This document shows, in pieces, positions 11,376 through 20,723 of a stretch of DNA of 44,083 nt. Position numbers and translations under genes: made by a program. The notes below the pieces were generated by a model that did not search any database, was not told the DNA's origin, and was given only the letters and a program-made list of their open reading frames with translations. This stretch comes from Thoreauomyces humboldtii (Eukaryota; Chytridiomycota; Chytridiomycetes; Spizellomycetales; Powellomycetaceae): contig JADGJA010000092.1 in the NCBI GenBank assembly GCA_027596035.1, positions 1 to 44,083 on the forward strand, written 5' to 3'. Every line of letters begins with the position of its first letter. The stretch's first letter is position 1.

Positions 11376-14300
11376 TTACGATTCTTGCTCTGCGGCAGCC
11401 AGGCGGGCTTTCCGGGCTGCAGAGGAGGCTAAGTCAGCGCGTAATCACACTTTGTCGTTGTCAAGCAAAACCTACCTGAATCCTTGTTGCGACTAATGCA
11501 GTTGTCGATCACGTTTCGGGAAGCCACATCTCGGATTTGCAGACGCAGACTGGTGAGGACGGTGTTGTTTGTCAAAGATCGGGAGAGAGTGTACTCCGCC
11601 TCGTAACCAGCCGGGCCGCGCTACAAAGAAAAGCAGCAACCATTGTCAACACGCATTGTCTTTCTGCTCTCGATTATCACATGAGAAGTCTTACCTGCTG
11701 GTGCAGTCGCAGGTCCTTGAGAGTGGCGTTGTCATGGAGCATCTCGGCAATGGCTTTGATGCCAGCGGGACCGATGGCATTGTTCGAAAGATCGAGGACC
11801 TCGACGGTCGTGTTCCGTCGGAGGGCCTCGGCGATCTCCTCTGCGTTCTGTGTCTGAAGGTGACATCCCTTCAACGAGAGGGACTTGAGGTGCGTGTTCT
11901 TGAGAAGAGCATTGGCGATGGCGCTGCCATGGCCGTTGGTAAGGACAGGACAGTCACTCATGTCGAGCTCGGTGAGCGTGGGATCGTTCTCCGTGATGAG
12001 CTGGATCGAGTAAAGGAGTTCGTCCAAGATGGGGTTGGTCTTGAAAACGGGCGAGGTAATGGCGGACATGGGTCTCACGTCGCCGTGCGCGGCCGTACGG
12101 GACATGGGCGAGGCTGCCGGGGACTGAGCGGCAGAGATCAGACGCTCAAATGATCTCGACACCCGGTTGGCGCCGAACATCGAGGCACCCAAAGCCCTGA
12201 TCCGGCTAGGAGGCGGGGTTTGAGGAGGGGTGGGGTGCACAGTCTCGAAGCGCGCAGCTGCCGCATCGACCTTGGATTCGTCGACAGATTCGGGGCTGGG
12301 AGAGTCGCGGCTGGGCGCTTCCGAGGTCTCAGCAACATTGCGCTCACTGTTCTTCTCCGCAACAACAGGTACTTCTGCCTCAGGAATCGGCGCAACCTCC
12401 TTCGCAATCTCAAGATGGTCCATTGCAGTCGTAAGGTCTTCGATTTCAGGAGACTCTGCGATAACCTTAGGCGCGAGTTCGTGAGTCGGAGAAGACTCGT
12501 CAGCAGTATCAATGAGGGGCTCGCTAGGAGCGAGTGATTCCTCGGGGACATCTGTGACGGCTGCGGACACTTCCTGAACCACGGGCATCTCGACCTCTCC
12601 CGCCGGGTTCTGCTCGACGGCATTTTCCATATGATGACCGGGAGCGTCCGTCTGGGGAATATTTTCCTCTCCCGCGGCGACAGCACGCTCCTGAGCAAAA
12701 GAAGGTCCGACCTGTTCGATTGTGGAAGACTCCTTTGAAGCATGGTTCTGAAGCGCTTCAGGGGTGACGTGAGCATCCTCCATCATGACAGGGTCAGACT
12801 GTTTCATGTCCTCGACCTCAAGGATCGCGGAATCTGTGCCGACCAACTTTTCCTCTCGCAGATCCTCAAGGGAAATGGATGCCTCAGACACTGGATGTTC
12901 AATCTCCACGATCTCTTCGTTATAGGTCTCGTCCGAAGAGTTCGCGAGGGTGGTTACCTCGACGGCAACGGGACGGGCCTCAAGGGTAGACTCGGAGGGG
13001 TGATCAGACACGACTGCTGCGTTCTCATCATGATGCTCATCAGCGATCGTCAAATGCGCAATGGCATCAACAAGATTTGCATGCGAAAGATCGTCATGGC
13101 CATCCTGCTCGGTGACAGTAATAGGCTCCTGCTCACTATCGTTCTCGGAAATGAAGACGGGCTCGTGCTCCTTTTCGGGGGTGGTCATCCCGGAGATGGT
13201 AGGGATCTCCGAGTCTTCCACGGACGCACCTCTCTCGATGATTTCGGGCTCGCCAGTGAAGGTTTGTGCCAAAGCCACAGCGGAGTGATTCTCTTCGAGA
13301 TGCTCATCGTGGCCACTTGCAACTCCCACGTTGGTTTCGAGGTCATCGCCACTGACGTGCGCTGCCGAGGCAGGGAAGAAGTCCAGGTGTTCGCTCGCCG
13401 GTTCCTTCGTTATGGTAAAATCATCCTCAAGATCGGTGTTGTGAACGTGGGGTTCCGGGTCGTCGACGGAAGAGGAAACAGTGTGCTCCGCAGAAACCTC
13501 GTAAGCAAGTGCGGAAGTGTCGTGAGCGGGTACATCGTCGTGAATTGGCTTGGACTCCACAACTTGATGGTGGTAATCCTCGACCTGACCATCTCTTAGG
13601 CTAGGAGCGACCTCGCGATCGGACTCGATCTCGGTAGTCGGGCTGAACGGAACTTCGTACTGTTCCTGTTGCGGGGCAACCGCCTCCTCGGCATGAACGA
13701 CAGTTTCGGCACTAGCAGTACTTTCATGAGGCTTCTCAGCAATGTCGTCCTTGTGTGACTGAATTCCCTCAGAACTCTGCTGGGTAGTGTGCGCCTGCGA
13801 ATCGATGTCGCGCTCTTGGCCTTCTGGCTGAGCAACAGTCTCGACATTCTCGTTGTCGTCCGCAACAAATTCCTGGTGAATAGTTACCGCTTCGCCAGCT
13901 TCTACCTCGGGAATTGGATCGATGATGTGCTTCACCAGCCTCTCTTCGCGTTCCGGGAGAGACTGAGCTGCTTCGTCGTTGACATCGAAGTTAGGGACAG
14001 ACTTCTCAACGTAGATATCACCAGGAGAATTCTCGGAAACCTTCAGATTGGGTTCCGATAGCTCGGCCTCCTTATCTTCGCGGACGTCAGCAGCCGAAAC
14101 CAGGGTATGCTCGTTCAGATAGGAAGCGGAAGCAACTTCGGGATCCACGCTACGCTCTTCTGAATCGGACGTGACGCCGTTCGAGTTTGGATTGTCGATC
14201 ACCTCAAAGCTATCATGGCTAGCGGTGTCACGGTGAGCACCGTTCTCAGCCGAGATGGCGGCCGGCTTTTCCAAAGGGACGTCGACAGCATTAACCTGTT

Positions 14301-16548
14301 GGAAATCTTCCTCGGAAGATGCAGGAAAAGGCGAGATAGCGGAAGCCTCAATATGCTCGAAAGGAGATGACGACGCAGATTCGGCGGCGGCGACAGGATC
14401 AATCTGGGCTTCGGACGGAGTGAAGGTCGCCGTCTCAGATTCCAGGAAGGGCTCAGTTTCCAGAGCGCGAACCGGTACGGTGTAAGCATAAGGTTGCACA
14501 TTTTCAGTAGGCGTGGCCTGTTCCTGGAACATGTGCCCATGTGCCTGAGTTTCTGCGACGGTAGGAATAGGCTCCGAAGAAGACTCGCTGTTTTCCTGGT
14601 GTCCGAACTCTTCCTGGATTTGGGACTTTTGCTCAGAAAGCGGTTCAGTGGAGTGATTGATCTCGGCAGCGACAATCTCTTGGGCATGCTCCGCGGCCGC
14701 CACATCGCGGTCTTCTTCGTTAAGCACGTGGTGGCCTTCTGGGATCTGGTCGATAGAGGTATTACGTTTCTCAGCTTCGACGATGGGTTCGTTGTAAGCG
14801 TGCTCGAGAACCGCAATCTCGCGCTCCTCTTCCTCATGCTCCTCAGCCTCGCCGACGGGTTCGTCGTGAGCGTGTTCTGGGACCGCAACGTCGTGCTCCT
14901 CCGCGTGATGCACGTTAAGAGCTTCTGGGGCCTGACCGTCGAGGGCAACATGCTCCTCAACCTCGCCGAAGGTTTCGTCGTGAGCGTGTCCGGGGACCGC
15001 AACGTCGCGCTCCTCCGCGTAATGCACGTTAAGAGCTTCTGGGGCCTGATCGTCGAGGGCGACATGCTCCTCAACCTCGACGACGGATTCGTCGTGAGGG
15101 AGCTCGGGGACCGCAACGTCGCGCCCCTCCGCGTGATGCACGTTAAGTGCTTCTGGGGCCTGATCGTTGAGGGCAACATGCTCCTCAACCTCGACGACGG
15201 GTTCGTCGTGAGCGAGCTCGGAAACCGCAACGATGCGCTCCTCCGCGTCGTGCACGTTAAGAGCTTCTGGGACCTGATCGGCGAAGGCAACATGCTCCTC
15301 ATTTTCGACAACGGGTTCGTCGTGAGTGTACTCGGGAACTGCGACGTCGCGCTCCTCCGCCTCATGCACGTTAAGAGCTTCTGGAATCTGGCCGTTAGGA
15401 GCAAGGTGTTCCTCAACCTTGACGACGGATTCGTCATGACCATGCTCCGGAACCGCTACATCGCGCTCCTCTGCGTTGTACACAATGACGCCTTCTTGGT
15501 TCTGAGCGCTGGGGTCAGCATGCTCGTTAGCCTCACCGGCGGTTTCGTCACGGGTGTGCTCTGGTGCGGCAACATGGCAATCCTCTCGGTCAAGCACATG
15601 AGGAGCTCGTTCTGGAATCTCGTGAGCGGGGGCAACGGGTTCCTCAGCAGCAGTAATGAGGTCTTTATGAGCGTGCTGGGAGACCGCCACATCGCTCCGC
15701 TCGGTGTCATGCATATCATGGACTTCTGAGAGTTGGTCAAATGAAGCAACGTGCTGCTTAGCCTCACGAGTGGGCTCCTCGTGGGTATCGGCGGCGATTT
15801 CAAGGAATCCGTCGGTCTGGTTGATGTCACTGGTCGGCTGAGGGGAAGATTCTCCGGCAGGGAGCTGCTCCTTGGAATGATCAGCAGCTTCCTCAAAAGC
15901 CTCATGGATACTGTGTCCCTCATGAAGAGGAGCGGATTCTGTTCCCTGCACTTCGTCAGCACCTTCATCGCGAGCGTGGACGATGTGGTGCTGGGTCTCA
16001 GCAGCATGATCGTGATGAGTGCTAGGCGCGTGCACGTCCGCATGGACGGGGACAACATCTTCGTGGATCTCGGCAGGGCCCTGATGAGATCCATGCTCGG
16101 TCTCGTCTCGGATCGACTGGACCGATTCGGATTTCTGGGCCAGTTGCGGGGGTTCGGGAACTGGTTCAACGGACGATGGCACATCGGAGAAGTTGTGCTC
16201 CTGCTGAGCAGGTGCTTCAAAGGAATCTTCCGGGCCACTTGCCATTGCAGCATGAACAGCCTCGTGATCGTGGGTGACTTGATCAGCTTCCGCCGCCAGC
16301 GCCACGGAGGGAACGTCCTGTCCGAGGTTCTCGTGATGTTGGACCGGAGCGTCCACTTTCAGCTCTATTTCAGAGTCGCTCGCATGATCAGGCTTGAAGT
16401 CAACAGCAGCAACGTCCTGTCAGACGCCAAAACGCGAGGTGTGAGTTTCTCAGGTTCGGTGCCTTGCCGCTTCCTCGACCCATGGGGCCTTCGCCGTGGG
16501 CATTACCTCGTCGTGATGAGCCTCGTTGGTCGTGGTCTCGTTCTGCAT
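11376..16548 (-). CDS. giant acidic repeat protein with C-terminal tropomodulin-like LRR domain
   Basis: The four exons are 16548-16507, 16416-11695, 11620-11476 and 11416-11376, for 1649 residues. Exon 1 encodes only MQNETTTNEAHHDE; an in-frame TGA just before the second exon confirms the first intron. The body is very acidic, rich in His/Glu/Val and predicted disordered. It carries about ten tandem copies of a ~38-residue unit (EALNVHxAEERDVAVPEHAH plus DEPVVEVEEHVA). The last ~200 residues form leucine-rich repeats resembling tropomodulin/leiomodin: DPTLTELDMSDC, NTHLKSLSLKGCHL, NTTVEVLDLSNNAIGPAGI, NATLKDLRLHQQ, then SLTNNTVLTSLRLQIRD. Tropomodulins cap actin pointed ends. Fungal LRR homologues are mostly uncharacterised, so actin binding here is inference. 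Confidence 0.87.
14690..15715 (-). repeat. tandem ~114-bp coding repeats
   Basis: Within the large exon of the LRR gene, roughly ten consecutive 38-codon units occur. The central five or six (about 14860-15480) are very similar at DNA level, for example the recurring GCACGTTAAGAGCTTCTGG on the + strand. Outer copies are progressively diverged, and one copy is shortened to EEEEREIAVLEHAY. This is the pattern left by unequal exchange. A long open frame on the + strand here is a by-product of the codon bias. Confidence 0.8.
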
Positions 16549-17940
16549 CTTGATGAATTTGGGTATATTTGATAAGAGGAATGCCAGGGTGATAAGGAGT
16601 ATCCTCACAAAGCGCTCGTAGATTGCTCGTCCTTTGGAGGTATTCCAGGAGGCTGCCCTGCGGTTTTCGGGAATGGCGACTCGGACTGGAGCTGAAAGAA
16701 TGAGGTCAGGGAGGGACTCGAATGGTGGATGATAACGACGAGGCTGGGGACTGATGGGGTATGCGTTTCTTCGAATAGGAAGCTATGAGATGCTCGGTGG
16801 GGATGGTGGTGCAATTGGTTGGTGGTGTGTTGTTGTTGGGACAAGGGTCAGCGGCAGGTCTGCAACGATGTGTCGGTGGCTGGCTGGTTCATGTCTGATA
16901 TCGAGGAATCCTGGTGGCAAATACCGCCTGCGTCAAGTGAGCGACCTTCACCTGTGGTCGAACTGTAGACCTGTAGTCTCCGGTTCCCAACTCCTACACT
17001 AGGCATCTGGTTCGGCCGAACTTCTGACCGCCAATATGGTCGCAACAACATCTTCATCGCTGCCTGGGCCGCCATTGTCCTCACCTATCGTCGAAACCTG
17101 GCTTCTGCCCACACCAACTTCTGCGATAGAATTTGGTCGTAGGTACCACCGGGGCAGGCCCATTGCGAGGGATTACCAGACTATGAATGGCTTTGGTGTG
17201 AGTGCTCTCGGCGTAACGCACGCTAGCTTTGGTTCGACAGCGTCGTCTCACGATAGTTCTGCGTACCTGCGCTTTTCACGACTGGGAGATCTCCCTCGGG
17301 GCTGCTCCTAGTTAGTCCCATGTCTACCTGCAGAGACGGTGACGCCAGTGCACGTCGTTTAGGGTGGGGCCAGAGGAGTCGTTCCTCTCCATGCGAAATA
17401 GACGCTCCCGAAGTTTGTTTCCCGTCGCAAAAGCCGAAACTTCTACGTTCTCTTTTCAAAGGAAACCTTTGTGTCCTCACAGAAGGGAGGATCTTTCCAG
17501 AGATCGCAAGCATCCTTATCTGCTCTGACACCCTCCCTTCGATCCCAATCGCATTGAGTTCACCGCTCACGAAGGTCCGACCTTCGCCCTTTCACCGTAC
17601 TTTCGCATTTGACTGCGCATTTTTTCTCGACCAAAAACTACAGAGAGGATCCAGCCTTTCTGCTCCTTAGGGTAAACCACCGTGAGCGGTAGACTCGGGA
17701 AGCAGAGCGGGTCACGCAACAAGCATCGGAACGGGCAGGAACGGGTGGGAAGAAAAGAAAAAAGATTATGTTGGCGGTTACCAAGCATGCGCTAGTCAGG
17801 GAAGAGCACTTACATCGATTCTAGACAGGGTCTTCCGTGGCTTTTCTCTCGAACCGAACAAACCATATCAGACTTTCGAGAGGAGAGCGTGAAATCCATG
17901 CGCTTTCTTATACCCCTGACCGGTACGGAACGGGATCGGC
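16549..17940. other. gene-poor intergenic stretch upstream of the LRR gene
   Basis: The first few hundred bases must hold the LRR gene's promoter and leader. A TTCTTTCAG near 16685-16693 (- strand) might be an acceptor of a leader intron, but no donor is convincing. Other frames of 60-115 codons have poor codon bias, and I see no gene. Confidence 0.45.
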
Positions 17941-17967
17941 ACGGAACGGGTCAGCAGGCCCACAGAG

Positions 17968-18056
17968 TTTGGGGTCCCCAAAGCTTGGGGGCCCAGCGAA
18001 GGCTGTGCTCGCCTTGGGGAAGGCGTGAACCGCAGACGGGACGTCCGCTATAAAAG
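17968..18056 (+). promoter_or_regulatory. GC-rich palindromes followed by a TATA box
   Basis: TTTGGGGTCCCCAAA at 17968-17982 is palindromic except for the central base. It overlaps CCCCAAAGCTTGGGG (17977-17990), itself nearly palindromic. TATAAAAG lies at 18049-18056. The spacing and quality suggest a core promoter reading rightward, but no confident gene starts downstream. Confidence 0.45.
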
Positions 18057-18126
18057 GCCATGGCCTTTTCGCTCTTCCGTCTCGGTTTCTCGTCACTTCT
18101 CTTTCGCTTCGCTTCCCTTATTCCCC

Positions 18127-18258
18127 CTACTAACCCGCTTGCTTCCCTGTAGGTTCTACTAACCTCTTCCTTCCCTGTAGGTCTACTAACCCCGCTTGCT
18201 TCCCTGTAGGTCTACTAACCTGTTTGCCTCCTTACTGACTCTAGCTCTCTCCCTGTAG
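18127..18258 (+). repeat. tandem array of branch-point plus 3' splice-site units
   Basis: Four TACTAAC boxes occur at 18128-18134, 18157-18163, 18184-18190 and 18213-18219. Each is followed by a pyrimidine tract and CCCTGTAG, with AG ends at 18152, 18180, 18209 and 18258. The first three AGs are immediately followed by GT and the next TACTAAC, so each 27-29 nt unit looks like a minimal intron tail abutting a new GT. A TACTGAC...CTAG also lies inside the last unit. No strong donor is seen between the TATA box and the array. Confidence 0.75.
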
Positions 18259-18262
18259 ACAA

Positions 18263-18400
18263 ATGATAAAGCAACCGTATGCCTTGTGCGACCCGGTGGC
18301 TCCCTCGGGAGACAAGTGTCAGATGCGGGGGGGGGGGGTGATGGGAAGCAATGAAAACATCCTTCGGGAGACAGATCACAGAAGCGGCGAGATGTTATGA
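18263..18400 (+). CDS. possible 45-codon ORF just after the splice-site array
   Basis: ATG at 18263 lies 5 nt after the last AG of the splice-site array and is open to TGA at 18398-18400. It encodes MIKQPYALCDPVAPSGDKCQ and then a Gly run from a 12-G homopolymer (18327-18338). It has no recognisable family, and the homopolymer makes the frame fragile. It is listed only because of its position. Confidence 0.15.
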   Translation: MIKQPYALCDPVAPSGDKCQMRGGGVMGSNENILRETDHRSGEML

Positions 18401-18434
18401 AGCAAGGAAAACGTAAGATGAAAGGTTGAGGTTG

Positions 18435-18740
18435 AAAGACAATGGGCCTTAATACACTTTACTTGACACGTCTCTGCGCTCTGGCTATCGGGAAGGAGAA
18501 GAATCGGACGGTGGAGGTGAAGTCAATGCGATCGGTGCAATTGGTAACCCCTCTGGGAGATGCAAAGAGAGAGCGAGCGCGTCGAGCAGTTGGCGAAACA
18601 TGTTTTCAACACGGGGCCTTATTTAACGCGTTCTTGGGCTCTGGCATTTGGCATGGGAACGAAACGACGGTCACGGTGAAGCGACCGCGATGGGTCGGGG
18701 CAATGGGAATGGGCGCGATGACCCTAGGGTCTAGCAGCAC
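18435..18740 (+). repeat. diverged direct duplication
   Basis: Two segments beginning GGGCCTTA (18445 and about 18617) run in parallel through CTCTGG and GACGGT..GGTGAAG to CGATSGG. They resemble each other at perhaps 65-70% with small gaps. A weak open frame, 18442-18777, spans both copies. Its codon use is not convincing and I do not call it a gene. Confidence 0.35.
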
Positions 18741-19000
18741 GTCTCGATTGAGGACATACTGGAAGGGAAACATTTAGCAGGCATGCCATCGCCAATTGTA
18801 CATAGGACGAAGGCATCAAAGAATAGGGATGTGAGACCAGGCATGAAGAATTGCATAGGGTTCGTCGCAACATGTCTCGAACTTCTCATGGCGAAGTGCA
18901 AAATGTGCCAAAAAAGCGCTGTGCAGTTCGAAACGTCCGAAACGAGTCCGGATCGCTCGGGCAGTCGTTTTTCCAGGTTCTCGTAGGGGCTGCCGACATA

Positions 19001-19152
19001 CTTGGAAGAACGTTATCCATCCAGTGTATGGATGTCGCATCAATGAGTCCGAGTCACTGATGTGTGATGAAGCAGAAGGGGTTCGTGAAGGAGGTGTGAC
19101 TCGTACTCATTGATGGGACATCCATACACTAGATGGAAAACGTTCTTCCAAG
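19001..19152. repeat. 57-bp inverted repeat with a 38-nt loop
   Basis: 19001-19057 and the reverse complement of 19096-19152 match at 53 of 57 positions by hand count; the loop is 19058-19095. The right arm is coding sequence of the unknown gene at 19040-20434 (- strand). The left arm contains that gene's stop codon and continues past it. A transcript would fold into a long hairpin. Confidence 0.85.
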
Positions 19153-20434
19153 TCTGCTGGTTCCTTTTCTCGGAAAGGATGATGGTTGCGGCAAAAAGCG
19201 GGTCGGGGGTACCGTGGACGGGAACGTTGGGTGACTCCGTGAACCTAGTGACGCTGGTGGCTAGTTCGAGCTCACGCTGCCCGCAGCTGAAAGTTCCGAG
19301 AGCCTCCATGGCCCGGGCATTGGCCGAGAACCGCGAAGCGAGGTCGGCGAAACCTGCCAACTCGGTGGGTCTCTCCCGTGGGTTCACCTCAATGTGGTAG
19401 TAAGGGGCCAGGTTGCGGACCTTGGCGCGGATCTGGCCGTAAAGCTGACGATAGACGAGTGACTTCGTCATGGTTGACATCGTTTGGAAATCTGTGGTCC
19501 TGTATGTACGAAAGATCCTATAGTAAACATACGGTAGAGCAGGGGTTTGCTAAGAGAGAACCGCCCATCTGAATTTGCTTACAGGTTCTCCAAACGTTCG
19601 TTCGTGCGGGCCAATTGGTTCTCCAAACGTTCGTTCATGCGGGCCAAACGTTCGTTCGTGCGGGCCAATTCTTGTCGGAGCTCCTCGTTGGATTCCACTC
19701 TAGGTGGGAGGGCTTCAACGCTCCCTGTTCCGACATAGTTTAGCACTACAAGGGAAAGCGAAGCCCTCTGCGAAAGAGGAGGGGGAGGGGGGGGGGTATG
19801 TTTACATGTCGGGGATACCTCCGGAACCGCAACCTGCCTTGCCGAGGAAGACGAAGCTAACAACAAGGAGAGAGTGAGCTTTTGCGTTCCTTCGCGCCTT
19901 TCATGCCTTGTACCTTGCTCAGCGGCGGGTGCCAGCTCTTCGCGAAGAACGGCAATTACTCCTCCCAGGGCAGTGAAAGGGTCGAATGGCAAGGTGGCGA
20001 CGTTCTGGTGGGGACCCCATTTTCGGGTATTCCAGTTCTCATCCAGATCCCTTGGATTCCATGGATATGTATCGAGATCCAATGGGTCTGCGTCTGGAAG
20101 ATTGATGGAGGCTCGCATGGTGCGAAGAGTCCTGCGAAACTTGTCATTTGACAGGACATCTCGGAGAGTGTCGCTTGCACGGATCGGGACTTGAACCGTT
20201 TCCGTCAAGCTATCCCTGATGTAAATGCGGACTGCCTGTAGCGATGGTGGCATGACCTGAAAGCTTTGAGGGAGTGATTTCAGCAGTTGGTGCGGTGGTG
20301 AATGTCGAAATGGAGCATGTCATGCTAGAGCGGAAAGTCGGTTTGCGGCGTGTGGAAAGAAGGCCTTTCGATACCGCAAACAAAGTGGGCCCCAACCCTA
20401 ACCCCTTCCTCTTCTTGGAGTCGACAGAGGCCAT
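19040..20434 (-). CDS. uncharacterised protein with heptad coiled-coil repeats
   Basis: The proposed exons are 20434-20375, 20256-19583 and 19499-19040, giving 397 residues. Two further in-frame introns are possible, 19818-19768 and a 57-nt one near 19912-19856. The first of these would remove an odd PPPPPP run that is probably a pyrimidine tract. The N-terminal part (QAVRIYIRDSLTETVQVP, TLRDVLSNDKFRRTL) looks folded. The middle is low complexity. ELARTNERLARMNERLENQ and following residues are near-perfect 7-residue repeats, a short coiled coil. The C-terminal part (YRQLYGQIRAKVRNLAPYYH; KNVFHLVYGCP) runs into an inverted repeat where it stops. I do not recognise the family, and start and splicing are tentative. 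It is divergent from eRF3 with 289 bp between the start codons. Confidence 0.5.
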
Positions 20435-20597
20435 TGCAACCTTCCATCCCGGCCTAAGTCAACTGCTGCACCTCTGCGAAAGAGTCAGTCACTGGCTGCT
20501 GCTGCTCCCCTCCTCGTCCGTCCGTCACTCTCTCGCACACACACACCACCCACCTTCTTTTTTCTTGCCCATAGCGCTTGGTGCCGAACCCCATCCA

Positions 20598-20604
20598 TAT
20601 AAGG
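20598..20604 (+). promoter_or_regulatory. possible TATA box of the eRF3 gene
   Basis: TATAAGG stands about 120 bp upstream of the eRF3 start codon, in the 289-bp divergent region shared with the coiled-coil gene. It is assigned by sequence and position only. Confidence 0.4.
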
Positions 20605-20723
20605 AGATCCTTCCTCCCATTCGTCGGACTTCTTGCCAGTCATACACATACAAGCACGGGGAGTTTCTCTTGCCCCCGTCATACGTATCAGGTCCTCCAT
20701 CCCAGTTACTCAAATCATACGCC

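Noticed and set aside
14494..15729. 411-codon open frame on the + strand
   Set aside because: It is antisense to the 38-residue repeats of the LRR gene. The repeat's codon bias removes stops on the opposite strand, and the frame has no family or start context.
18442..18777. 111-codon frame over the direct duplication
   Set aside because: No recognisable family, weak codon bias, and spans two decayed repeat copies.
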